Shown: positions 1 through 11,203 of the stretch, piece after piece
Layout: each line of letters begins with the position of its first letter
Numbering within the stretch: the first letter of the stretch is position 1
DNA from: Marisa cornuarietis
Taxonomy: Eukaryota; Mollusca; Gastropoda; Architaenioglossa; Ampullariidae
Length of the DNA stretch: 64,000 bases
Reading direction: 5' to 3'
Assembly: GCA_004794655.1 (NCBI GenBank)
Contig: SMMW01000575.1
Span: forward strand, 13,405,001-13,469,000
Notes under the pieces: generated by a model
What the model was told of the DNA's origin: nothing
Databases searched by the model: none
What the model saw: the letters and a program-made list of their open reading frames with translations, nothing else
Program-made: the position numbers and the translations under genes

Positions 1-180
1 ACAAGAACGACGGGTACTACAGCGGGTATCTTCCAAAGAATGATTACAAGAACGACGGGTACTACAGCGGGTATCTTCCAAAGAATGATTACAAGAAGGA
101 TGGGTACTACAACGGGTACCTTCCAAAGAATGATTACAAGAAGGATGGGTACTACAACGGGTACCTTCCAAAGAATGATT
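1..180 (+). repeat. 45-bp coding tandem repeat
   Basis: About four head-to-tail copies of a 45-bp unit are visible, beginning at the left edge. The first two and the following two copies differ mainly at the AAC/AAG and AGC/AAC codons. The unit length is a multiple of three, so copy-number change keeps the frame of the repeat protein. Confidence 0.9.
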
Positions 181-260
181 ACAAAACCAAGAACGACTAC
201 TACCCAGCTAAGAAAGATGGCTTCCCTCTTAATTATGGCGGGTATCTCCCACTATACTAA
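3..260 (+). CDS. C-terminal end of a secreted-type Lys/Asn/Asp/Tyr tandem-repeat protein (5' partial)
   Basis: The open frame enters from the left edge and stops at TAA 258-260, giving 86 codons. It encodes about four copies of a 15-residue unit, NDYKKDGYYNGYLPK with variants, and then a short tail ending NYGGYLPLY. At the DNA level the period is 45 bp and the copies are nearly identical. Composition is dominated by Tyr, Lys, Asn, Asp and Gly with no Cys or hydrophobic segment, so this is a disordered, charged, Tyr-rich protein. It lies next to other secreted low-complexity proteins, and I infer an extracellular, perhaps shell-matrix, role. I do not recognise the family. The signal peptide and upstream exons are outside the window. 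A polyadenylation signal AATAAA lies near 558-563, about 300 bases after the stop. Confidence 0.72.
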   Translation, partial: KNDGYYSGYLPKNDYKNDGYYSGYLPKNDYKKDGYYNGYLPKNDYKKDGYYNGYLPKNDYKTKNDYYPAKKDGFPLNYGGYLPLY

Positions 261-631
261 AGCTAGCCTTCTACGAATGACGTTTATCATCATAAACACG
301 CTGCCTTTTCTCATAAGATTAATGATTATCTTCCTAAATTTAATAGCTACCTATCCAAAGAAGGATGTAATATTCAGTAGACCCATTTCAAGTCTTGGGA
401 GCTGCCCACGCTCGGTTCGTTTTAAAAGTTTTACATCCAGACCAGATATTGTGTTCCTTGTTACCACTTCCAGAGACCTCAGTTATTATATAGCTGCATC
501 AGTGCACGATACCAAATCTCATTCTTTTGTTGATTGCCAAGAAACAAGGTAGTAATTAATAAATATTTTTCACATATCAAAGAAGAATCTTAGAGTTTTG
601 TTTTATGAAATCTCCACTAGCTATGTTAAAT

Positions 632-694
<63 letters not shown>
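632..694. repeat. (GT)n microsatellite
   Basis: About 62 bases of uninterrupted GT dinucleotides lie downstream of the 5'-partial repeat-protein gene. Confidence 0.97.
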
Positions 695-699
695 ATCGA

Positions 700-3230
700 A
701 AAAACAACTAATTACACCGTTTCAACACATCATTTCAAATATGATTTTTTTTGATGAATATTCACATAGCGTGGAAGACGATCGGTTCCAAAAACCTTGA
801 CGAGAAAGAACCCCCATCATGTCTGCACTAGTAGTAACATGACGCTCGAGATCCCACGATCTGCTTACTATAACTGAATACACTACCTGGCGATTTGCAA
901 ATGAGCACATTCAAATCTTCACCAATGCACTTGAAATCATGGGAGAAAATGGTTTTACAGCGCATGAATCAAGCTCACCACGCGTTCATCTGACATATTC
1001 GAACGAATCGTTCCCTTCGTTTTGGACAATATTTTGTTTCTGTGTCATGTATATGTACGTTTGTCTGTCACAGAGATGTTAGAATGCATGAATATTAAAA
1101 CAACACTCAACAACTATTCAGACTGTTCAGACTAACGAATAATTCTGGTAACTATGTAAGTTTTAAAATTTTACTTACTCCCCATAAGACACAAATGCTA
1201 TCTCTGTTTCTCTCGCAAACGCCCACTCGCGTCTCTGTATCTCTTTGATCTCTTGCATAAAGACTGTACATTTTACATAATTTTTTCTGAATTGGAGAGG
1301 AATGAACACTTAACCTTATTCGCTCATCTCTCTTCCTCCCTCCCTCTGTGTGTGTGTGTGTGGCATACTTTTGTCCACGCGTTGTGCTTTTACCCATGCA
1401 CTTCATGACCTTGCTTCTAAAGCTCAAATTGGTGTTATAGGTATCCTCAAGGTACTTTGGTCTCTTAATGATCGTAGTCCACCGCTGTTTTTTTTTTTAA
1501 ATGGTTGATGCACAGTACCGGCCTATATTAATCTAATGTTCAAAGATCTAGGGTCTGAGTGCAGACAATAGCATAACTGAAATTGTACATTTGTTCGCAA
1601 TGAAGAAAGTCCTCGACGTTTTAAGTAGAACTCACAATGTTATGACTTATGGGGAATGTGGGCGTTATCCAGTAGATATCAATGCACATTGCAACTGGGC
1701 TTAAAGTATTGCAGCTGCCACAGAAACGTTTGCACAGAAAAGTTTTCAAAATGTTGCTTGATTTACACCATGACACTAAGGTTACATGGCTATACAAATA
1801 TGGGTTTGGTTTCGTATATGATAGTCAAGGGGTTGGAAATAAGGTGTTTTTGAAGGTTCTGAAATTAAGACTGACAGATTATCTTCACCAAGACAGGCAG
1901 AATAAACTCAACTAAAGCGTCAGATTTGAAACATACAAATTCTTTACAATTTTTACATACATAAAACATATAGGCACGGGTGCTGAATTATAAAACCTAG
2001 ACTAGGGAATTCTAATTTAAGCTCTCACAGGTTTCGCAACACCTGTGAAACCAGTAGAAGCACTGGGCATTTCTTATTTTTCTGTCCCAAATATTTATAT
2101 TTACGAGAAGTACACACACACACAAGCACGCACGCATGCACGCACACACACACAGACTTTATCAGGCTTCAGACTTTACTCAGTAGGCTCACGCCCATGA
2201 CTGAAGGGAGGTAAACATGTTACGATTTATACTCACACAAACAGAAATAATTACTTAAGTATCAATAAGAATAAAGGTAAATAAACACTAGGAACAGCAT
2301 ACAAGAATGTGTACAAAAGCCAAGAATGTTTCTATCAAACAATGTGTTAGCTCAAAAGCTCAACAATAGTGCCAACAAGATGTGTATTTGAGTGGATAAA
2401 ACATAATACTGGACAATAGCTTGATCAAAAGGCTAGATTATGCAGTTAAACAAAAACTAGTGTCCCAAGAATAAACAGAGTGAGGTCATCTCTTCATCAG
2501 TTTTTCTCTCAAATCTAATGCTCTATAGGTACATGTGGCTAAACTGGTGGTTATTCTAGTACGGCTATCTGACATGAAAAGGCTGAATCGAAAATCTGAA
2601 ATTACTCTGTAAAATTTCTGGAAATGCAGAAATCAAACGGCGATTCTTTATAATGTACATTTAGAAACGTAAAAGGCGGCATCATTTTATTCTGTTACCT
2701 ATATTATTTATTCTGTATGTAACTACACAGTGCACCAGTTATAACTTAGATATTTTCACATGCGTGTTTTCAACACCCCAACTAAAACAGAAAACAACGA
2801 AAACAAAAGACAGCCATAACAAGCAAAAGATTTTAAAAGCCAAACCAAGAGTAAACATCGCCTTGCCTTTCGCTTCTATTTATAGTTACTTTCAGATTCT
2901 CTTATCTTCTTATTTGTCTCTCTCAGCATCATCCAGAGCGTCTTCTTTACTATCATCCATAAAACATGTTTATAAGACATTCCGTTCCTTCCAGTCGTGA
3001 CAATGCACTGGCTTTTGCGGTAATAATCCCGAAAGCCCCTCTTTTTGTCCCTCTGCATACGAACATACGATATTCACGACCCATAAAGACCCCTGAGCCA
3101 GTTTATAGACACATAGCATAGCAGATGAATGGGTTCCCTTGGTTGCCAGCCTCATTCGTCTTTAACGGGCTGTCTTTTCGGGTCTCAGGGAAGCTCGTTT
3201 TGATTGCGGCTTTTGGAGATCGTTTTGAAG
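700..3230. other. Intergenic, no convincing gene
   Basis: I see only short open frames without start context, splice pairing or recognisable composition. Short CA-rich tracts occur near 1349-1362 and 2111-2152. The promoter of the downstream Gln-rich gene should lie at the right end of this stretch, but I could not choose a TATA element with confidence. Confidence 0.6.
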
Positions 3231-3241
3231 GAATAACTAAA

Positions 3242-4856
3242 ATGGTACGTACTTTCTTGACATCTGCACTTTTTTTAATTTGTTTGTTTTTTGTTTTTTT
3301 TAAGTGTCAGATTTTTACATTAAAACTGTGTATGAACGTTCAGTTCATAAGGGTGTTGTCTAGATCGGCGTGTTCTTCTACAATCAATAAGCATTCAGAG
3401 ACAACCAGAGATTTTATAGATATTAAAATATTGATATGAAATTATTCGATCGATAGGTATGCTCGAAAATAGGATCTTATCTAAGTGCAACCAGAAAGAG
3501 GATAGGAAAAATGTGGATTTTTTCACACGGAGACAGGAACTAACATCACATCACTACAACAGCAGTGGCAGTAGACTTGTTGAGTTTGACTAAGAATAGG
3601 CCGCTGTTACATTAGACCATCTACAGTAATACGTTTTTCACCTTAACTGGAACTTGTCGCCGTAGTTACTGCCTATAGTTTTTACTTAATTCTGAAACTC
3701 CTGCAACATTATGGCTGTGCTCTTCCCACTCTTGTTCTCAACATTCATACAGATATCTTGCGCTTCAATGCCAAAACGTCTTACGTGAATAAAAGTCGAA
3801 TCAATTTACTTCGGTGATCTAATCTTTAGTCACATGGTGGGACAACCTTGTGTGTATAAAAATTAACTTACATTTTACCTATCTCAGGTAATTAAAACCT
3901 CAAGAACAGTTATTTGTTTTGTGTATTGATTTTAAAGCTTTTGGATAGCTATTTATGTTAACATTGATGTAAGAGGTACGCATTTTCATTGATAAGAAGC
4001 ATAATGCTCAGATACACCGTTATAGTTTATCTTTGATTTTTTTAATACCTACTTCAAATGCTAGCTAGGTCTTAATGTTTTTTCTAAAAGTACTCACTTT
4101 TGAGCTCTGTACACTGAAAGACACCTTTCTGATATGTAATTTGTAATTCTAGCATTACGTATACTTTAAATTTAAAGGTTCATATTCTAGTAGTCATGCC
4201 TTGCTATACTAGCCAACGTAAGAAAATCCTATAGTTCTACGTATCAACATCGACTTTGGTTTGTACTTTTGAACATAGGAGATGTCATAAGCCCAAAGGA
4301 TTTTGTTGTCCAGTTTTGGCAGCTTTGACTACCCAGAAAGAGCAAGCAAAATAAAAAATAATATCAAAAGTTGGAAAACAGGTATAAACTTACAATAAGA
4401 AACCTAAGCACATAAACTGCTAAACATAATCTATAGTATTAATATCTGTACAATATCCGTTTATTTCTTTACAGATCGCGGCGTGGGTTTTGTTACCTCT
4501 TCTGATCGCCTCTCAAGGACAAGGTTACACAGGTCCCTATGGTAATCCGCAAGACTGTGACATGTTATTTCAGCTAGCCGTATCTGCTCTTTAACTGTTT
4601 TTAAAAACAAATACATTAGAAAAATAGTTCAACAAGATTCTGTAAGAAAACTAATTTTTCTGAAAATGTTTTTAGAGAAGGCAACCAAATATTTGACTTA
4701 TCCACCGTTATTTTTTTGTAAACGTTTCATATATCTTCACGCTAAAATGCACAGGTACAGGTCTTTTGTACATTAAGTGTACATACAGCTGGAGGATGCA
4801 AAAGCTTAGACACTTGTACATACGACTCCACATACGCTCCCCTCCCCTCCCCCACG

Positions 4857-4892
<36 letters not shown>

Positions 4893-6735
4893 CGAGCGTG
4901 CACTTGAACACGTATGCCATGTTTTAAGATAAAATGAGGTAGGTAGATGAGGTAGGTTTGTAATAACTAAAAATCATTTCTGTCAATGTAATGGAGTTCT
5001 TGTTGTTGTAGCACCACAACAGCCATATCAACAACAAGGATACGGAAACCAGCAGCCATCGCAGTATCACTCTAATGCAGGCTACCCTGCGCAACAGCCT
5101 GCCTATTCTTCGCAGCCAGCATCCAACAGTCATGAACAGCCTGCATACGAGCAGCCGTCTTACGCGCCCCAACAGCCAGCCTATGCTCCGCCACAGCCTG
5201 CCTACGCCCCACAACAGCCATCCTACACTCCGCAACAGCCTGCATATGCACCGCAACAACCAGCCTACGCTCCGCAACAGCCTGCATATGCACCGCAACA
5301 GCCAGCCTACGCTCCGCAACCACGACAGCAGGCAAGTTACCCTGCACAGAGTAATTCTGCTGACTCCGATGGCTTATTTTCAGACAAAGTCAAGTCAGGG
5401 TTCCCGGACATCGGCTCCCTGAAAGGCTTTGGAAACATTGACAACTTTGGCAGCCTGAGCCTTGGCAAGGGAAGAGCCTCAAGACCGGACCCTTTCACAA
5501 CCAATCTTTTTGCCAGTCCTTCTGCTGCGCAGTCTCTTGTCGGCAATAGCAGAAAGGGTGAGCCAAAAGCTCCTCCTTCTTCCGGCCCTGCGCAGTCCTA
5601 CGGAGGCCCCAGCCAGTACGGATCGCAAGCTCCAACACAAGCTGCAAGTCAGTCAGGCGGTGCAGGGGCTGACGACTCTAGCCCGTACAAGGCTAACCCT
5701 TACGTATCCGATCCTTACAGCAAGAAACAGGGTGGCCAGCAGCCTGCACCTCAGCCCCCTCAGCAATACGCTGCTCAGAGCCCTGCCCAGGGTGCTTACC
5801 AAGGCGGTACTCCCAACTCCTACCCCAGCACAGGTTCAAATCCTTATTCGGCTCCACTACCTCAAGCAGGCCAGTCTTCTGCAGGACGGGGCAGCAGTCC
5901 CTTCTTTGGAAGCAACTTGCTGGGATCACAGGACAGTAACCTGCTGAATCCAGTCTCTTCTCTGTATCCCCAAGGTCTAGATTTCAAACAGCCAACCAAA
6001 ACTGGACATCGGCTCACCAATCCTTACGCACAGCAAGGAGCGTCAGGAGGTCAGTCCCCGCCTTCTCCTTTCGGTAATGCCGTTGGATTTCAGCGTCCTG
6101 CCAGCGCTACTGCTCAAAGCGCTTACCAGGCTGGAGAAGAAGTTCCGAGGGGAACAGCCTACAACGATGTAGAAAATGGTCAGAGCAACAAAGTCTACAA
6201 CAACCAGAACGCTTATGATGCAAGCGGTGGCAATTCCAAAAGTAGACAGGGCGGCTACGACAGGAACAACGACTATGCGGACCAAAAAGACAACAAGAAC
6301 TCCTACAGTGATGGGGGATCCGGCAGCTTAGCGAACTCTTACCAGAACCAAGACGCCCAGACCAACACCTACCACAACAACGCAGTAAACAAGCAGAATA
6401 TCGGCTACGACCAGAATAACCAGTACAACAAGGGGAAACCGCCCGCCGTCGACGGTGTGGTAACCTACGAAGCTCCTGTCGAGTCCAATCCCAAGGCAAA
6501 CCTTCCACCAATCAACGCTGTTCCCTCGACAGGAAAGCAGAACGCAGCCCCACCCACAGGTTCAGAAAACGCTCCAAAGAAGGAAGCGCCTCTCCCGCAA
6601 AGACAACCTGAAAACGTTTTCATCTTCCCAACCCTTAACAATAGACGACCAGGGCAAACAAACATCTTTGGCAAAGCAAACAATGGCGGCAGTAGGTTTT
6701 CTCCCTTCGGGAACCTTGGCGACGGCCTGCTGTAA
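3242..6735 (+). CDS. Secreted Gln/Pro/Tyr-rich low-complexity protein, three coding exons
   Basis: Exons are 3242-3244 (ATG alone, followed by donor GTACGT), 4475-4541 and 5012-6735. They join in frame to 598 codons ending at TAA. Exon 2 encodes a signal peptide (IAAWVLLPLLIASQGQG). Exon 3 opens with a Gln/Tyr-rich stretch and then about eight copies of a seven-residue unit PAYAPQQ. A Ser/Gly/Pro/Gln-rich middle follows, then an Asn/Tyr/Gln-rich region, and a C-terminus with NVFIFPTLNNRR and NIFGKANNGG. No Cys was seen. This composition is typical of secreted, intrinsically disordered structural proteins; a shell or extracellular-matrix role is inference. A polyadenylation signal AATAAA lies near 7006. 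The least certain part is the start exon, chosen because ATG directly abuts a consensus donor and the same layout occurs in the Gly-rich gene at 11204. Confidence 0.72.
5150..5325 (+). repeat. 21-bp coding tandem repeat (PAYAPQQ units)
   Basis: Roughly eight 21-bp units encode the heptad PAYAPQQ with substitutions (PSYTPQQ, PAYAPPQ). They lie at the N-terminal side of the mature Gln-rich protein and are likely to vary in copy number between alleles. Confidence 0.85.
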
Positions 6736-7282
6736 CTTGCCCTGTGCACAGAGGCAGGCGCAAGTAAACCACGTAGAGAGGTGAACTACAAGTTATGCGA
6801 CAACTTCACATTCTTATTAGGAAGCAGTCTACGTTTTTCTTAAAAGTTATGCAGACGAATATTTGTATCGATACCTCATTAAAGGCATTATCAATTCTGA
6901 TATTTGGCTGATGGAAGAGTAAGTAAAAATGTATTTAATGCGCAGTCCTAAAGAACTCAGAGATTAAACATTTTGCGCCCTTTCGAAAGAAACTTTGAGA
7001 ATACAAATAAAACGAGAAGACAAAAAGCCTGAATTTTGTTTCTTGTCATCCATAAAAAATTGTTGTGATGTGAATTAATGCTCATTGTTGAGTCTGTTAG
7101 CCTTAAAAGCTTGCACTCGTACCTACGCATGTACACGTTTGTGAGTTGATGGCTGATGGTGCTGACGTGTGTGTAGGTATGTGTGTGCTTGTCTGTATGC
7201 GTCTATCACTGTTTGTACATGAGTTTGCATATGTACGATTATGTGTACATAGACATGCGTTTGTTGTGCTTTGAAGTCTCTC

Positions 7283-7313
<31 letters not shown>

Positions 7314-8230
7314 ATATATATATATGTGTGTGTGTATTAGGTGTAATAGGTGCTGATTTCTCCCTATTTGTGTGTGTGCGTGTGTGTGTGTGTGGTTTTT
7401 TTTTTATTCTAGTGCTTCGATGCATATCAGAGAGCAGGCTTTAAGAGATAGAGAATGCTATTCTAGCTTCACAAAATTTTCATAGTTATCAACAGGATCT
7501 CAAATAAAATTTATCTAACTTTTCATTAAGAATTTTTCATGAAGTTAATAAAATATTTTGGGGATGCAGTTAGAGTAGTTAGAAGACTAGCGTCAAAGAT
7601 GTAGTTTTTCACTAGCAAAAATTATGGAAGAAACCTCAATATCAATGTAATCTAAAAAGCTGTTTTCTAACACGTTTCATTTAGAGATAACGCATAACGA
7701 CGAGAAACCAAGCCCCAGATTAAGATAAACTGTAGTACACGTAGTAAGATGCCAAGGGAAGATACTACAGCCTGAACCATTTCTGACGAAGTAGTGTCCC
7801 TTGGGCTCTTATCCCCACGGGAAAAAGAGAAATGAATTTTAAAATAGAGAGAGAGAGGAGTTTCGCAGAGGGGGAAATAGTGAAACATATGAAGAATTAT
7901 TGACCTTGTGGACAGTGAACGTTGCAAGTTATATTTACTTTACATGGTAGTAAAAAAAATTATATATATATATATTTTAAAGATCCGTGGTTTGCAACCA
8001 CGTGATGCACACATTACAATCGAGGCAATGTTTGCTATTTGGCTACCTTATCGGGGTTTCCATAGAGGTTTGTAGGTACGTCTTCAGCAACTGTCGCTGG
8101 ATCATGTGTTTGTTTTCATCATTTCCGAGTTATAAATAGACAACAAGTTTTCTCTGCCACTCGACACTAGACCGAAAATAAGGCAAAAGCAAAACAGTTC
8201 GGCGACATTGATCCACATTTTTTTATTTAC

Positions 8231-8500
8231 TCACACATTCATTTCGTTGGTGTTCACAGTATCCTCCACTCCTTCAACCAATCCCATTTTTAGTTTAATC
8301 TTCTTTTTAAAGGTGAACATTGCTGTATTTATTAGAATCATGCCAGAGGTTTTATCCGGGAAAAGAAGTAAATCAACATCGTAAGGTGTCACGAACAGAT
8401 GCGTCTCAGCATATTCATTCAAGATAATCCTGCCTTCTTGAAAGAGCACAACGATTGCCTTAGATGCCTGGGTCGTATGTATTTGTCTTTGCTGGTCAAG
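8231..8500 (-). other. Candidate 3'-terminal exon or gene relic, unknown
   Basis: On the minus strand a frame of about 85-90 codons is open from near 8500 to TGA at 8231-8233. It encodes a mixed, globular-looking peptide that includes LFQEGRIILNEYAETHLF and VTPYDVDLLLFPDKTSG. An AATAAA follows within about 10 bases of the stop. Residue composition is balanced, unlike the low-complexity frames around it. There is no good upstream start and several AG acceptors are possible near the 5' end. It could be the last exon of a gene, an old transposon fragment, or chance. I do not recognise it. Confidence 0.25.
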
Positions 8501-8981
8501 GACTTACACGCGACACAAACAATCACCACCAGCTATGAACAAATGCCGTTTGCGGCCAAGCGATTCTTGTCTCATGCGCTAGACTACAGCGAGATCGAAA
8601 CCCGGAGGCGAAAAGGGTCACAGCCGGGAAAAGAAAGGGGTGGGTAATAAACATGGAGCATGTCTACGCTGAATCAGGGTACGAAGTAAACCTTTCGCAG
8701 TAAGTCTGTACTGACAAATACTGATCAGACCCACAACACACATTAAAGGGTTTCAACTATTAATACAAGAAATACACAACCAGCTATCAAATCAAGGAAT
8801 ATACAATTTCATTAATCAAGGTCTCTCTCTCTGCCGACACCATCTACTCTGGTTTTTTTTTTTTTTTTTTTTTGACGTTGTGGCGGCTCAGTCCCAGTTT
8901 GAAAAAGACAACCAGTGTGCAAGATGTGAATACTTTTAGTTTTGACGAGTTCCATACACTATAACGGTATACAACGGTAAT

Positions 8982-9030
8982 GCACGCACGCACGCACGCA
9001 CGCACGCACGCGCGCGCGCGCACACACACA

Positions 9031-9062
<32 letters not shown>
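8982..9062. repeat. (ACGC)n microsatellite
   Basis: Interrupted tandem ACGC units with a GC/CA-rich centre. Confidence 0.95.
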
Positions 9063-10159
9063 CAGAGTCACAAAGTAATCCACGTGCCCGCGTTATTTAG
9101 CATATGATTATGGACAACGGGAAAATAGAGAAGTCCTACACCAGATGAAGAAACGATGACATACAGATTCACCAGAGATGATATAATCCAGAGTAGTATC
9201 GCACTTTGAGGAAAACGCTGGACGAAGTAGCTGACAGCGTAGGTACCATGCAGCTATACTCCTCAGCAGAGCTTTGCATACAATCACGTACTCCTGGGGT
9301 GTAACTCAAACACAGCATGCATCACAACGGTCGTGAAGCGAGCAAACACGTGCTCCCCGGGGTAGACATGAAACACGTACATTACACAGAAATCTTTGTA
9401 TTTCTTCCATTGTCTAATATCCCATTTGTTCATTTCTCTTGACATAATTACTTCAAATTATAAAACGTTTGCCTTTTCTAACGTTTTAAGTATAAATCAG
9501 TATAAAGTTTATCTTTAAGCAAGAACTAAAGGTTTAAAACAGTACTTGCACAAAAAGTTGTACACAATACTAGCACCAAAATGTTTTATCTAATTCATAC
9601 AGATTATTTGTATTTGTATCAAAACTCCGTTCATAAGCTAAGAAGGCACTGGACGTTCTCTCCTTACTGCTCAAGAAAATGTCTATGACACTGCGTGAAG
9701 TAGTTATGTGGTCGATCTCTGAGTGTCCTGAGTGTCTTGCCTGCTTCTTCCTTGTGTATCTTCCAACTTTTATTGAGTACACTTGTGAATAACTTACCAA
9801 TACAGCAAACATTTTAGATACCATGATAGTTACTCCGTTTTCTATTTCTTAAATCAGCGTGATGAAATCCATTGCCCATTCTATGGCTGTGTCCTGTAAA
9901 TAATAGCAGATTGAGCAGTATGGTAAACAGAGCTAACATCTTTGCGCATATTTAAAAATATTCATTTATATTCTCAGTTCCTCATGCCTTATGGGCTTTT
10001 AGTTTTTTAACCAAATGGAACCCCTACTATCTGTAATTCGAATTTTAAGACATTTTTTCATTAAAGTAATGGGTGTATGTTTCTGGTTTGGGATTGATAA
10101 TTTCATTCATTGTTTTAATTATTATCACTGCCTTTCATCTCTCTCTCTTTCTCACCACA

Positions 10160-10189
10160 CAAATACACACACACTCTCACACACACACA

Positions 10190-10250
<61 letters not shown>

Positions 10251-10251
10251 T
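10160..10251. repeat. (CA)n microsatellite
   Basis: CA/CT dinucleotide tract that becomes pure CA from about 10200 to 10248. Confidence 0.95.
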
Positions 10252-11117
10252 TGTATGCACACAGAAATGCACAAATACTTATAATACGTGTAAGGATGAT
10301 GAACTACAAAGAAGAAGCAAACGTTGACGACGACAACGATGATGATGAGGAGGAGGAGGAGTGGCAGGGGCAGTAAAAGGCTCCAGAAGGAGGATCAGGA
10401 GGAGAGCCAGGAGGAGGGCTAGAAGGAGGATGTCGTGTTTATTTATAAAGCATTGCTGTGTGTGTTCATTGGTTCAAAATAATACAAAGCCGTTACCTTA
10501 TAATGCACGCAATATTTAACTGCTGCTTTAATTCACTTCAAAGCACGTCTGCTTTATAATCTTTTTAACATAAAATGTTTTGTAAGAAGCAAACTCGCCG
10601 TTCCCATTGCTTAAAAAATGTATAATTGCGTTGTAACTCAATATTCACGTTACTGGGTGGTGACTACAGTGAAGTTCCGGGAACTTGCGTTCTTGTCTAA
10701 AAAGGACATTTTTAAAAAATGCACTGCCTTCGGAATAGGACTGGTTTTAGACTGCCTTGCATTTTTACATTTTACATTTTTACAAGCAAAGTTATAGCCC
10801 AGAGCCACGAAATGCAAAAAGATGTCATGCAAAATGTAACCTTTCTTTCACGCTTATCAAAACTACCCGCTACCTATTTTGTTAGTTCTATAAATGTCGT
10901 CTCCTTAGCAAAACTCCATAAAACTGAAATCTTACAAGGCTTTGCAGCAAAGCATAAAACGTTTTGAGTAACAAGGAATAAAAAATGAGACTGACTTGAT
11001 AACACTTGTTCTAGCTGACGTTTGACAGTTAAAAAAAGACGTTTGCTCGTCGTTTTATTGTCCTTTCATTTGCATTTAACAATGTTGTTTAGGTTTCTGC
11101 TGCTGTAGCTGCTTAGC

Positions 11118-11125
11118 TATATAAA
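11118..11125 (+). promoter_or_regulatory. TATA box of the Gly-rich protein gene
   Basis: TATATAAA lies about 80 bases before the start codon of the Gly-rich gene. A transcription start about 30 bases downstream would give a 5' UTR of roughly 55 bases. Confidence 0.65.
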
Positions 11126-11203
11126 CACAGGCAAGACACAGCCAGGTACCGACCACTCACAGTCTTTCCGCTGTAACTCCGGGTGCAGGAACTTCTTCTG
11201 ATC

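Larger units (their letters stand above)
7030..11100. other. Intergenic, mostly low complexity
   Basis: This holds GT/TC/TA-rich tracts around 7270-7400, the ACGC tract at 8982-9062, the CA tract at 10160-10251 and purine-rich GAG/GAC triplets around 10320-10440. One open frame at 8231-8500 on the minus strand is listed separately. Nothing else looks like a gene. Confidence 0.55.

Noticed and set aside
40..552. 170-codon frame through the left-edge repeat
   Set aside because: It reads the 45-bp repeat in the wrong frame (Met/Thr/Arg-rich) and runs on into 3' UTR. The Tyr/Lys frame ends cleanly at 260 and has protein-like composition.
5072..5422. Overlapping frames on both strands in the Gln-rich exon
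   Set aside because: They are shadows of the PAYAPQQ tandem repeat; only the frame joined to the signal-peptide exon makes a full protein.
10015..10327. His/Thr-repeat frames
   Set aside because: They read a CA microsatellite.
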